Of a stretch of 64,000 nucleotides of DNA, positions 1 through 24,039 are shown piece by piece. The stretch comes from Epinephelus fuscoguttatus (lineage: Eukaryota > Chordata > Actinopteri > Perciformes > Serranidae). A program made the translations under genes and the position numbers. The notes beneath the pieces were generated by a model. It was not told the DNA's origin. It was given only the letters and a program-made list of their open reading frames with translations, and did no database searches. Each line of letters starts with the position of its first letter. Position 1 is the stretch's first letter. Where the stretch lies: contig NC_064753.1 of assembly GCF_011397635.1 (NCBI RefSeq), forward strand, positions 36,375,822 through 36,439,821, given 5' to 3'.

Positions 1-28
1 TTTTGAATAAGCTGAAGCTCTCAAACAG

Positions 29-527
29 CAGGGTGTCTGCAAGTCCTTGAAAAGTATTAAAATGTCTTGCATCCATTTTTATAAATATTGGGCCTTAAAA
101 TCAATTATTTGAAATTTGTGAGGTCTCGATTGCCACAAGAATTTTATCTAATTTCATTTAATCATCATCATCATCATCATCATCATCATTTTAATTTCTT
201 TTTGTCAAAATAAGTCAAGATGTTCCGGTTAAAAAGTCCACATTTTTGATGTAAAAAATCTTTATAACTGCCATTAAACCTCATTCTGTATTTTACTTGC
301 ATGTACAGCAAAATGTGGATTAACCTAACTCACTCTAATAACCATATTCCTACATAAAACCTACCTCTGCACAGGAACACATATATACCACTTTCTTTTA
401 TACTTACCTGCAACAAGTGTCTAGAAAAAGAATTGTGCAAAAATCAGTCTTAAATTTAGTTAAAATTTATCTTAAGAAGAGCTTTAAAAGCCTTAAATTT
501 CTGTGTCTGATGCCTGTAGACACCCTG
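29..527. mobile_element. Short nonautonomous DNA transposon remnant
   Basis: The left end CAGGGTGTCTGCAAG and the reverse complement of the right end (CAGGGTGTCTACAGG) form terminal inverted repeats. The interior repeats 'ttaaaa/cttaaat' blocks seen again near 53005-53176. It is probably a hAT-type fish MITE; no clean target duplication was found. Confidence 0.5.
164..189. repeat. (CAT)n microsatellite
   Basis: About nine CAT units lie inside the short element at 29-527. Confidence 0.85.
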
Positions 528-592
528 TCAGAGATATGAAAACTAAATAGCAGTAATGACAAAAACATCTCTGCTGAGAACCTCTGCCCTAC

Positions 593-594
<2 letters not shown>

Positions 595-635
<41 letters not shown>
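595..635. repeat. (TG)n microsatellite
   Basis: About 20 TG units in the adprhl1 upstream flank. Confidence 0.9.
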
Positions 636-638
<3 letters not shown>

Positions 639-1290
639 AGAGTGTATGTAAAATGTCAGCTTGGCAACAGTTGTCCCTTATCAGGTTGCATTCCTGCTGC
701 ATATCATCATCATCATTGGCTCCTCTGGTAATGCTTTGTCTACTGTTACTCTGAGTATGTGCATGGCGACATTCACCAGCTGATGCATTAAAAAATGAAA
801 GGTGTATGATGGGTTGGGAATAACTGAGAAGGGTTAAAATCGAGGCGAGGTGAAGATTAAAGAAGCAGCGAGGGAGGGAAACTTTTGGATGCAGTGCACA
901 TAATAGGAGAGGAGATTATCTGATGTCAGGGCAGGAGGTGATTAATAAAGATGTTTTAAAATAGCGAGGTAAAGATTAGAGAGTTGAGCTTTAATAAAGA
1001 AGGAGGCAGCCCTGAGGAGTGTAGATGATGCTCCATTCTTAACCTCCTCCCATGGGACGGCTGGGATGTCAACAAGGTCCAGCACCAGCTGACGAGTTTG
1101 CACTCCAGCCCAGCAGCACATTAGCATCTCCTCCAGCGTGTCCAGCCCTCCCATTACCACTCCACACACAGCCGTCCAGCTTTTAGGCTTCGGGGCCATG
1201 GGGATTGCCTTTTTAGGAGACACCTGATCACAGCTGAACTTCCCACCGCCCAACACAAAGAAACTGTGGCTGATAGCGTGATGCTTTCTT

Positions 1291-1314
1291 GTGTGTGTGT
1301 GTGTGTGTGTGTGT
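1291..1314. repeat. (GT)n microsatellite
   Basis: Twelve GT units about 290 bases upstream of the adprhl1 start, in the likely promoter or leader. Confidence 0.9.
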
Positions 1315-1588
1315 GCCCGCCCTTGGTACTGAGAGTGCGTGTCTGTGTATGAGACAACTGATGAGACACTAGACGAGAGCTCTGAGGGTGGGGAAGTGGT
1401 AGAGCTATTACGTAGTGGTGGTAGAGCTGGTGAGGCTAAAGTTCCTCAGGATGTTTTGTTTTTCGTCTGTGACTGTGAGTCTTCTTAGGTGGTGAAGACC
1501 TACAGTTGAAAGGAGATACTGGCACAAGTTTGTGCCAGGAACCATCCAGAGAAGAGAAGATCTTCTTGAGCTGAGAGAGCTAACGTAA

Positions 1589-11886
<10,298 letters not shown>

Positions 11887-12045
11887 GTTGGTGCTATTGA
11901 ACAGACAGTGATGCACAACCTCAGAAATGTTTCCTTTTACGGATACTGAACAAGGACTTTAAATCACGATTTCAGTCACAACAGATAGCTTATGGGTTTA
12001 TGTATGCTGTCGATTTTGTTTCATTTCGGAAAAAAAAGGGACTAA

Positions 12046-12051
12046 AATAAA
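12046..12051 (+). terminator. adprhl1: Probable poly(A) signal of adprhl1 long transcript
   Basis: AATAAA lies about 160 bases after the stop codon of the long isoform. It is the first canonical hexamer downstream of the stop. Confidence 0.6.
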
Positions 12052-14645
12052 AGTCAAAAGCAACAACTTGAGAGTTAAATGAAGTTATATAGTTGAACTC
12101 TGCATAGAATATGCTCAGGGGTTGAAATATAGGCCTGTTTGAAGCTCATGGAGTAAATATTCACGTAATGACTTTATAGTAGGTCTTATTCAGATAGCAA
12201 AAGCCTTTGTCTTGTTTCTTGTCCTACTTTTTATTGATTTGTAACTAAGTGGAAACAATAAACGATACCTTTCAGCTGCCCCTCTACTGTCCTAACCATC
12301 CCAGGGAGAGCAGACACACTTTGGACTCCTGTGCTACCTATCAACAAAATATTAGGCAGCTAACACTAGGATCAACTAATGGGCCAGGAAATCTGCTTTC
12401 CAAGAATATGTTTTTTTGTTTGTGGTGTGACTAAAAACGGCATGGTAGAAGAAAGAACGTAGATTTTAAAACTATGAATAAATTATGAGGAATAGTCAGA
12501 AGGTCTCCACTTTGAGGATGAAAGTAAAAATAGTTACTATCAGTGTAATGAATGGCATAGGCATTGTTGAGGCACTGTCCCACCTGACCCTGATCTCCCC
12601 TACTAGAAAAGCTACTGAGCCACAGTTGCTCAGGCAAATCCACTGCAAACACTTACCGTGTGTATATCCGACATGGTTGATTTAAAGATTATTTTCCATA
12701 TTAAAAGGCTTGTATTAAAAGCCATTCAGTCTATCTGCTTAGAGATTCATTAAATGGCGCTACAGTATCAGGAGGAAAAGAAAAAAAGATCACTAATAGT
12801 CCACTTTGATGTTTTACAATAGAGCAGTGATAACCTCTAAATGACCTACAACGGTTACACTGGCTGGCCACGGCCTTATCAAGGTTGAGGTGGTGCAAAC
12901 AGTACTGCCAACCTGATAACTGGTTTCTTTTTTTCTTTACAAAAGTCATCATCTTTTCTACTTGCAACACTTTAATGAAACAAACAGCAGTGTATTCACA
13001 CAGCATATGATATGGAGACTGCAGTTAAAAAGACTAGTTCAACATTTTGAGCTTTACATTTTAAGGGTGTATTATAATTCAGTTCAATATAAATATGTTA
13101 ATCCATCCCATCAGTTTTCTGTTGCCTATCTGGGCCAAAGCAGGGTTCAGACACTCCTCTGCACAGCAGGATTTCCCAGCGCTTCCTGGAGAAGTGTCTC
13201 CATGCACGATGATTTCATTGTAGAGTACATGCTGCTCAAGTTTAGCTATATGCTGTATTACCTCCAACAATAATGCATGTAAAACTAGCTTCTCTGTCTC
13301 TGTCTATAACAATCAATAGACAGTATCCTGCAGTGTTTTAATAAATTTACAGTTTTTGGAACAAACTGGCTGTTGTGTGTATTGCTTGGGCTACTATGTG
13401 GGGAACTGGCCAAATACATGGTCAGAAAGGTCACAAGCCTTTTTTCATGATTGTAAATCAAGTCTAAAGAGGTCACAGTGATGATTGCCTAGAGCAGATG
13501 AATGGCTGCATACAGCAGTGCCAAACATGTCAGTGGCTGGAAGCTCATCCTGTTCACAGATCCTACCCCACCCACCAGCAGGATTACGCTACTGCCGAAA
13601 CATGAGTCTGCATTTGGAGTTACTCTGGTATTTTCACAAGAGGATAAGAGATCGAGGCCTACATGATCCATCATCTGTTCATTTCAAGGCTTATCCTGAT
13701 AGTAATGTGGAGAGTGGTGGTGTTGTTACTGAGTGTCTATGTAGGGCAGACACACCTAAATCAGATTTTAAGTAATTTGATTTAAGTAGGTTAAGCATGA
13801 CTTTCTACAAATTTGGTGAGTTTCTGTTCACTCTCATTTGGTTAACAGTTATTAAAATAACATATAACTCAATCATAGATAAACACACTCACACACTGAA
13901 TTATATCGGGTGTTTGGGGTGTTTATGGAGATGAAAAAATTCCCAAAACTGCCACATCAAACAGTGTCCTTTACGTGACCTCTTTTGAGTACCAGTCACA
14001 CTAACCACATTTCTACCCCCACGTGATTGTCTCACTTTTCAGCTCTGGACAATATGACACAATAAGACAAGTGTTCAAAGACAGCCACTGAAACCCCACC
14101 AGAACAACATTAGTGTCCCTCTCTGACAATGTTGGGACACAGTGTCTGAGGCTCTGCTCCAGATCCTCTCACAGGCTAATCAAAGTGAAATCTGGTGATA
14201 TGATAAAGTAAAGCTTGCATCATTTCTATACTCATGACCTTTTCTAATAAGAGCAAGGTTTCCCACTCATATTTGTGCAAAACTTTAAAGTAATTTCATT
14301 ATATATTTTAAATATTAGCACATTAAAACAAATAAAACATTAATCAAATATTTCCCTATGTGATTTTTATGTAATTTCCGATCATATCTACAAACATCTA
14401 ATGGTTTTCAAAGACTGTGAGCTCTGAATCACCCATGATGCAGCAGATATGTTTAAACCCACCTATATTTTACTGGAGCGTTACTTCCAGCAGGTGAACA
14501 GATGGCTGCAGTTACCTGTGCTACGTGGCTTTGCAGGAGAGGGCGCGGCTGCTCAGCATTTTGTGCTGCCTTCACGTGTTATCGGACAAACTAATACACC
14601 TTAGTGCAAATGAGGGCACCGTCGGCAGGAGTTGCAAATGACGAG

Positions 14646-15742
14646 TAGTGGTGGAAGAAGTACTGAGATCTTTTACTTAGGCTGAGTAAAAGTAGCAATA
14701 CTGCAGTGTAAAAAAATACTCTGTTACAAGTCCTGCATGTATTTTTTTTTAAAAAAGTAAAAGCACAAGCATCAAGCTATACTTAAAGTACCAAAGGTAA
14801 AAGTACCCGTTATGTAGAATGGCCCAACTTAACTTAATACATAGATAAATAGATATTTCATTAATCCTGCGGGAAATTAAGGCACCCAGTAGGTTATTAC
14901 ACAACACATACAAAACAAAGATACACACAGGGATAGAGAATACAAGTGTAAGAATAAAAACACATGACTACAGCATATGCTTATGATGGTAGTGCAAATG
15001 TTGGTGGATGACAGCGCAGGTACTGCAATGTAAGGTGATTAAAGTGTAGGAGTAATGAACTTGCTGTGCATAATATAAATGGAAGTGAAGATAAATGTGT
15101 GTACAGATACCAATGCAAGTATAGTTTTGTTTTAAATATATAAGTTAAATAGTACAACATTTACCTTTGAGATGTAGTGGAATAGAAGTATAAAGTAGCA
15201 TCTCAGACCCCACCCATGTCCTCCATCAGGAGTACCACAGTCTCCCCCTAAGGAAGACACTTTAGAGTCCCCCAGTGCAGCCTAACCACCTTAAAAACTT
15301 TTTTGTCCCTTCGTCCATTAAAACCTTAAATGGGAAGCTAACTGTTTCTTAACCATATATTGTGTATGTGTAGGTATGTAATGTAAGTATATATGTGTGT
15401 ATGTCTATGTGTATATATGTACATTTATTTACTTATTTATTTTTTAACATAACCATGTATTTTTATGATGACTATGTAAAACTGTACTGTAGGTACTGAG
15501 TGTGCGTGGAGTTGTGAATAGCTACAGCTCTGTGTATGGACTGTATAGATGTAGGAACTGTATGTGTAACTGTTTTGTATCTTTAAACAGCAGGTACAGC
15601 ATGTGTCCCAGGTAAATTTCTTTCAGGACAATAAAATCTATCCTATCTTATTAAATGGAAATACTTAAGTAAAGTACAAGCACGTCAAAACTGTACTTAA
15701 GCTCAATTCTTGAGTTAAATACTTAGTTATATTCCACCACTG
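14646..15742. mobile_element. 'AGTGGTGGAA' MITE split by a retroposon-like insertion
   Basis: The left end (AGTGGTGGAAGAAGTACTG) and the inverted right end (GCAGTGGTGGAATATAACT) are separated by foreign sequence at about 14855-15655. The insert ends in GACAATAAAATCTATCCTAT, resembling the tail of a fish non-LTR retroposon. The same MITE family recurs at 49369-50710. Confidence 0.5.
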
Positions 15743-16738
15743 CTGAAAAGTCAAAGCCTAAATATGTGTACTACTGAACATTATTAACAAATTATAGTTG
15801 AACAGTAATATCAGATTTACCTGCTTTAACTCAGCTTTAAATTGTGTTTTCTTGTAAAAGTTGCTGACAGTTTTAAGTACAATACGATATACTGTATTGT
15901 CCCCCATAGAGAAATTTGTCTTGGACTCAGGAGCTGCATAAGTATTGCTGCCTTACGATAATAGTCCAGAAGAAATGAAAAGCATACACCATAAAAAACT
16001 ACAACATACAACATAAAAACACATACTAACTAAAACACATAAAAACACATACTACACATAACAGTATTGCACTCATGTATAGGTCATATATAGGAGGACA
16101 TAAAACTGCAAAAACATCATGATCAAAGGCAAACCTCAATCTGATGCACACCTCTCAGCTCTACTGAACCAAAGCGCCCTGAATGCGTCATAGGTCACAT
16201 TTCTTCATTCCCACTGGAGCTCCGCTCTGAAGTGGGATGTTCCGGGAATCACTCGAAAGCAGCATTAGGTCTGATTGGCGTGTGTGTCCACTGTCCAGGC
16301 GCAGACGTCACGAGTCCGAAATCTTCCGTGGAGTAGTTTATCCGGACAGAAGAGTGGAAGAAGTGACTTGTATCCGGATTACACTGTGCTGCATTCACGG
16401 TGTCGTTATGTGTCGATGTTGTTAACAGAGGCACAGACCGGTTGGGGCACTCCGAGGAACGAGCAGGTGCATGTGGATGGCGATAAAACTCCAGGAAAAC
16501 TCCGCTCTCTCCACACGGCTTCAACATCGGCAGGTCGATAAAATACTTGAAGAATTGGACTTAAACGACGTCTTAATTTGGGGGGAAGCTGAAGAACACT
16601 TTCCATGGCTTTCTCCTGTCGGGAATAGCATGTTAAGCCCATGTTAAGCAGCGTCCTCGGTCGTGTCTCACGCAAACATGGAGAAAAGTTAAAAGTGACC
16701 GTTTAAGCTAACCTACCTCAGCCGGGACGTCGACGTTC

Positions 16739-16810
16739 ATGTTTGTTGTAAACTTTTGCGTCGTTGTTTTGCCTTTTTTGGAGAGAAACAACACCATGGA
16801 TACATGGTGA
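16739..16810 (+). promoter_or_regulatory. Upstream ORF in the probable grtp1 5' leader
   Basis: An ATG at 16739 opens 23 codons that end at TGA 16808-16810, 44 bases before the grtp1 start. A second in-frame ATG lies at 16796. It would lower translation of grtp1 if the transcript starts upstream of 16739. The transcription start is not determined here. Confidence 0.4.
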
Positions 16811-16854
16811 GACTTTAGCACAGATTTCAGGATATCACTGGAGCTGAAGAGGCA

Positions 16855-19800
16855 ATGGAGAAGAAGAAGAAGCCGACCGATGTGTCACGCTCCCCGGACG
16901 GTAGAGCCAAGGACAGAGTGGACAGGTACCGTTAGCAAACACAACGTTGGGCTGTAACAGTTATTTAACGGTTAATTCAGCCTGTTTAAACGTTTAGAAC
17001 CACATCCTACAGACTTTGGGAGGCTTCCTGATGAGTAAATTCAGAAGCAGCAAATTATTTTATTCAGTATTTCGTGGGAAATTGGGAGCAGAAACCACTT
17101 TTAACCGTTAAAGTTCCTCGAGTTGTTGACTTATAAGGAGTCAGAACAGCGGCAGGAAGTTTTGGCATTGAAAATAAAATTTGGCACTGAAAAAAAATCT
17201 TCTGAGGAATAAAACACAGGCTTGAAAAAAAAAAAGTTATTTTTTTTATTTAATTTGTATTTTATTTATTTTTACATTCAGTGGCCATCAATGGCAATAT
17301 TTTGATTTTTTTTTCTTTGTGATTCTTTAGTTTAGTTTAGTTTAAATTATTTATATATTTAGTTTTTTTGCACAATTAAAACACAAAAACGACAAGAAAA
17401 GGCGAGTTGACTTAAATGGAGCCAGAACAGTGGCAAGAAGTTATGGCATTGAAAATAAAATTTGGCATTGAAAAGGGAAACATTTGCACTGAAAGATAAA
17501 ACACAAAGGGTTGAAAAGGTTCATTTTATTATTATTATTATTATTATTTTATTGTATTTTATTTATTATTATTTTTTTATATTCAGTGACTATCATTGAC
17601 AATATTTTGATTCTTTTCCTTTGTCAGTCTTTAGTTTAGTTTTTTATATAATTTTTATACAATTAAAACAAAAAATGAATCATGAAATACAGTGCAGAGT
17701 TTTTTCCACGCCAAAAAAGTGACAGAGATTTGAAAATGAGAAAAAAAGAGACTGGTAAAAGTCAGTAAAAATAAAACAACACTTGACACTAAAGAAATAG
17801 TGGCATCAAGAAAAAAAGATTGCCACTGACAAAAAGACCAGATTGCAAAAATATCAAAATAAAATATTTTTTAATTTCTACACTTTATTTTGGAAATTAG
17901 CATTAGCCACCAGCCAATGCTGGTAAAATATGCAAGTGGCTGCTAGATTTCCTTTATTCATCAGCCCAAACCCCCTGAAAAAACAATGGTCTGCAATCTA
18001 TTGAGTGGCTGGTAGATTTTGGAATTCACCAGCCATAGTGGCAGGTGGACAAAAAAGTTAATTTCCAACCCTGCTGTTACAGCTAGTCCACTAACGTAGT
18101 TAACTTACTTACGTACAAAACTCATGATACACATTGTGGTATTTTAACAAATCGCAGTAACTGTTTGTAGTTTTATTTCTATTCCATACAATCTAGACAG
18201 ACAGCTACTGTATTTCATAGGTGTTTTTAATAAATGGACTCAGCTGACTAATAATCAGTGCAGAGGCTATTAGTGGCCTTCTGATGTTTATAGTTTTGTT
18301 TTGCTTATTAGAAATTGGACACATTTTTTGGCCATGTCACATGATGGTTTAAATAAAACTCTGAATTACTTGCCAGGTTATGTAGTACACCTAGCTAAAG
18401 TGAATGCAGTCTGACACACCAGCCTTATGATAAATACCACCTTCAAGAAAATTATAATGTTCACCTTTTGCTGGATGTGTTTAAGTGAGGTGTCTAGTCA
18501 ACTTTGTGGTCATTATGGAGTTTGTATTTTGTGTCTCTGTTGAATTTTAGAGGTGTTCTCCATAAATATTAATGAGGATCAATTAAATATTACAAAGTGC
18601 TGCCTCCAAAATGACCATAAAGTTGAATCAATGCTTCTTTAAAACAGTTGCAACAAAAACTGAAGGTTAAAACTTTCTAAAGGTAAGCTTTATTGCAGGC
18701 CTACTGGATTAGACTGCTTTAGTTGAATTGAGGTGTACCTAATAAACTGGCAGCTGAGTGTGTACTATAAATTTGTGTAGTTGTACTTTAAATAGTGAAG
18801 TTTATCTAGGCTGTCTGCATTTAAACATAGGCTAAAGCATTTTGGTTCTTGTTGTATTTCTACACCATCCACACTAATCTCTGCAGTGTTTGTTAAATTA
18901 TTATTTTTAAGAAAAGGGGAGCTGTTGCACAGTTTAAACAAACGGACAGTGATATGATAACCCAAACCAACACCTGAACTCAGGTGCCACATTCACTCAG
19001 TCCGCACAGATAGATTCAGTGTGTGCCCTTGCTTGTGTTTTCAGGGCTTGAAATTAACTGGGCCACTGAGCACCACTGTGAATGAAAGAGAAACCTTAGA
19101 TGATGATAATACTGATGATGATGATGATGATGATGATGACTGTCATGTTCAGTGGTAGCCTGGCATTGCCAGACCCAATTCGCAAAGTGTGAGTGGGTCT
19201 TTACACGGAGTGTACATTTCTTCTATTCCCGCGGGCCGGTATCAACGGCTGTCACTCAGGAAAGACGGAAAACTGATCAGAGTAAACGAAACGTGTGACG
19301 TAGGCTTGCACAACGCTACTGTAAACAGACCTGCAGGTGCAGCAGAGATGAGCTGTGATGATGTCTGGGATAGAGTGTTGCCGTCTTTGTGGATTTCCGC
19401 CCCAATGTGGACTTCCCTGACCTGCTTCTCCATAAGAGCAACTAGCGGAGAAACAACAATAGCCACTGGGTTTTCACTGAGTCCCATCTTTTTCCCGTTC
19501 AACGGAGACCGTTGGTAAATTAAACTTTTACCAAACCCCGTAGGAAGGATGGCAAACACATCCTTTTTTCAATAAAAGCTTTCAGTGCAGTTGTTTGCTC
19601 TGCTTTTAAAGAAGCGCCTTTATGATTGCATGGCCAGACTGATCTGCGGAGCGAAATAGAATATGAGATCGCGAGATTAGGATGGGTTCACCAGGCCAGT
19701 TCAGTGGTGTTTTCTAAAAGGTCTTTAAGCGTTCTCTTCATTTTCTCTTCCCTCCGGCATGAATTAGCTTCAGCTTCTAGTTAGTTCTGAGTGACAGAAG

Positions 19801-22800
19801 GGGGGGGATAGTCGCACCAGAAGAATTATTTACACTCACACCATCGCTCCTAATTCTATTTTGAGGTCGCACAGATGAAATAAAACGGTCGCAATTTCGA
19901 GCCCTGGTTTTGACAACAGAGTCACTCCCCCAGTCCCAAATGGATCCCTTACAGACTCGTTAACTCAAGCACTAAGCCCTTACAGCTCTAGGACCAATTC
20001 CTTTTCTTCCCCTTTGCCCTTGTCTTGGCCCTTCCCATTGGTTTTGCGCGTTCACGTGAGGGGGAGTGGTGTCCCAATTCTCCCTCAGGTTAGCTCTTAA
20101 CCTGAGGGAGAATTGGGACTTTTGGGATTTGGTCTCACATACCGTTTGCATCATGATACCTTTATTCTCACCCAGGTTTTGCAGAGCCACACCAGTTAGA
20201 GCTTTGGCTGTTTGTTGTATACACAGTAGTAAAGTCATTTACTCTGCTGTGCTTGAACATGTTTAGAACAGATGTTGTAGTCTACTACACTGCTGGTCTC
20301 TAGGTGCATACCTTCTACAGGGATGACTTTGCTCTTGTGGAAGGTTTAAGCTGCAGGAAGATTATCGTGTTACCTAAGGCATTAGGTTGAGCCACCTACA
20401 CTCACTACATTTTTATCTACTTCCAGATTGTAGGTGGAGTTTATGTAGATACACGTGCTATGTATGAAAAAATACATGAATAAATAGAACCATTAATCTT
20501 TGCATGGTATGTATGATGATGATTTGGACATACTGACTGAAAACAATCCTTTTGTGTGTTTGATTTAAGCTGTTAACAGTTTCTAACATTGTCCTTTTTG
20601 TCCCAGTGTGGATCCGTATGGCTTTGAGCGCTCAAAGGACTTTGATTATGATTCATACGAGGAGCTCATGTCTGAGTATCTAGTTGTGCTCACCCGAAGA
20701 TCCATCAAGTGGTCCAAACTAGTGAAGGGCAGAGGCAAGGTGCAGAAGAATGTCAAACGTGAGTGTGAAAACTGAGCATGCCAGTATCCCCACAGAGTGA
20801 GTACACGCAGTGAACAAAATGTAAGTGTCCTCCCTCTCCTTCAGTAAAGCGTTATGTACGGAAGGGGATTCCCAATGAGCACCGGGCTTTGATCTGGATG
20901 GCAGTCAGCGGGGCTCAAGACCAGCTAGAGAAGAACCCTGCATATTACCAGTCACTGCTCGGAGCCCAGCATGACCCCAAACTGGTGGAGACCATATGCA
21001 CAGGTCAGAACAGCTTCTCTTTCAACCAGATGCTCACTTAGGCCTCCTTAAACCAACCAGCCCAAACAAAGACTCACACTGTACTGCCTTACGTCTTCTG
21101 TTCGAGGTTGTTATTATTTTCTTGATTAATTGGTTACTTGTTTGGTCTGTAAAATTTCAGAAAATGTCTTGTTTGGTTCACAACCCAAGATATCAGGAAA
21201 TATTCATGTCTAAGAAGCTGGAATTGGAGATTTTGTTTCTTGAAACATTACTGAAACTGATTAAGCGATTATCTAACTGATGAATCATTGTAGCTCTATT
21301 TCATATGAACACACAGTGAGAGAATTCTTTCCCACTTGTCGTCTCTGAGGCCAGTTTAGTCAGTACGCTGATTCGGCTGAATGGCTGCTGATTAATGCTG
21401 ACTACAGCCAACGGTGCCAGACACACTGAAAAAGCCACAGCCGACAGTCAGTCACACAGAGCACCCTAAGCCCAGCAGTTTGGTGTTTCAAAGCCTTTAC
21501 ACTCAGCATTACAGAATATTTTGTTAGTGTTCAGTGTGACATATGCGTGGCTTTGTGAGTAAGACTGTTCTTCGATCAGACCAGCTACTCTGTTGATGTT
21601 TCCTCATGTGTGATACTGGCTGGGTATTCATATAGAAAACAGTGCTGTGTTATAAGAGTGTGTGTGAGATAAAAAAAGTAAAGTCTGGGTAATAGACACG
21701 TTAGTGTGAAGGCATTTTACTTGTTAGATAGGTAAACAATACTTTACCTCAGCACATCTGTAGGGATTATTGCATTGTATTGTCATAAAAGTTAGTGCTG
21801 TGGCAGGTACATTGACCTCTGCACTGCCCTCTGGCCCTCAATTTAGTATTAAATTCATACAGCACTCAATATATTTCAGCAAGCTGTGTGTGGGAAATAG
21901 TGAAGTATCCAACAACGCAACATGGATTAAGATGTTTTCCTAACTTTAACTGCAGTGTTACATTTGTTGCCAAAAAAACAACATACAACAGCTCTTCAAT
22001 TTTGCATGTAGACATCATCTAAATCCAAGACTGATTGTAACAATGTCAGTTGTAAAAGCAGACTCTATCGCACTTCATCTCTGAAATTAACTTGCTCTCA
22101 TGCACCAAACATGCAGCACTGAATTTGAGTGTCTGTGCCATCTTTTTTCTTTCAGACTTGAACAGAACATTTCCAGACAACGTCCAGTTCCGCAAGACCT
22201 CCAACCCATGTCTGCAGAAAGCCCTGTATAATGTGCTGCTGGCTTACGGCCACCACAACTCAGCTGTGGGCTACTGTCAGGTAATATCACTCAAGAGCCA
22301 GCCTAAAATGGATTTTGCATAATACCATTCTCTTAGACCTTCTTACACATGTGACAAAGCTGTCAAAGAAATGTCTGGTTACCTTGTGTCGGGTGCTCAT
22401 GGAGAACGGGAAATAACAGGATACACAGAAAGGCAATTCAAACACTCCTAATATAATAAACAAGCAAGGAAGTGTTAAGAAACTTTTATTGTAGTGGCTA
22501 TATCATTAAAAGAGCCAACATGTTTTGATGACTGTCAGTGTTCATCAGAGCTTTAAAAACAAGTTTTTATGTCTGTTTTACAAATTTCTTAAACCACCAC
22601 AAAGTAAAACAACACCCTTAGAGAACAAAAGGCTGTGAATATTTATTTTCCTCAGAGCTATTTAAATTTCAAAGGAAACATTGCTTATAAATGCAAAGAA
22701 ATCAGACAAGGAAATAACAGTTATACACAATGCAAACACATATAGGTTACAGGGTATTACATAAGTAGGCCTACATAAATAAATATACATATAAATATCG

Positions 22801-24002
22801 AGATAAACCGGGGTACAAGCATACAGAAAAACATGGTATATTCAGTCAGAGGATTTGGGGAATAGAGTTGCATAATTGACCTTTTGCTAAGTCCCGGCCC
22901 TTTGTGATGGCCCAACAAGCTGTTGGAGTAAGCATTGAGCCCACACTGTAACTAACTGCACTCCCTGAAGACAGAGAGAAGCAGACAGAGGGGTCTACAG
23001 TCTGTGTTTGGAGGATATATCCAGGATGTCAAACTGACTCAGCAGCAACAACAGGTTAAAAAGACAAAGATAGTTAGAAGCTGAAGCCGAACTATAAATT
23101 TGCAGTCAAGGATTTGGGCCATTGTCAGTGTAGATTATAAAAGATAAACATGAAAAACTGACTTAATTATGTACTTTAATATAAGGCAAAAAGAGGACAG
23201 TCTAAAGTTGAGTATGTGGGAGCAGAATTATTCTGTAGAGTGACTGTAAAATCACTGAACGCATGTGTGTCCAAAGAGAGGTTGTTTGTGTCAGTGTAGC
23301 CTGTGTACGTCATGAGCATTTGAAAGGCAAATTTCATTCACCAGAGCATACGCACCTTGGTTTGCAATTCAAACAAGCAGCAGGGCCGTGTTGATGATTA
23401 CATCTCTTAGGAAGTATAACTGGACCACATCCATCTGTACTCACACTCACACAGCCTGATTCAGCTTGAATGTTTTGTTTCTATCTCCTTGTTTTGTGTC
23501 GAGTGTACTCTTACTACCCTCTCCTCTGATGCTTTATTAAAAAGCTCCTCCTCAGTCTTTATTAAAATCTGCCCAGGCAGGATTTTGAGATTCATGTGTG
23601 ACCTGAGTGTCTCTCTTTTGTCTCCAGGGGATGAACTTCATAGCTGGGTATCTGCTTATCATCACAAAAGATGAAGAGAAGTCCTTCTGGCTGATGGATG
23701 CACTTCTCGGTAGAATTTTACCAGGTGCGTGTGCATACATTAATTTGCCATCACGCTGGTGTCATGATGACTGTGTGTTTGTAGGTGTTGTGGTTGTCCC
23801 TTTACTGTAAGCTAAAAATAATCCTGTCAGAGGTCACATGGTCTTTATCTGTCCATGGCTGAAGACCTACAGTATGTTTTCATCTGTATGTTACATTCCA
23901 CTCAAAAAAGGAAATGTCAGTATAGATTAACTTAAACTGTTTTTTCTTCATGTATTTGTTGATATCAATTTGCAGTTAATTAAGAGGTATGTCTGACTCA
24001 CA

Positions 24003-24039
<37 letters not shown>

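Larger units (their letters stand above)
11887..16854. other. Intergenic region between adprhl1 and grtp1
   Basis: It holds the adprhl1 3' UTR (to about 12070), then A/T-rich DNA without a recognised gene, a nested repeat at 14646-15742, a short dispersed fragment near 15885-15950, and from about 16150 the GC-richer grtp1 promoter and leader. Confidence 0.5.

Noticed and set aside
942-1256. Minus-strand open frame of 104 codons upstream of adprhl1
   Set aside because: The middle part reads like protein, but it matches no family I recognise, has no clear splice borders, and the head-to-head position fits no known neighbour. It could be chance or an unrecognised exon.
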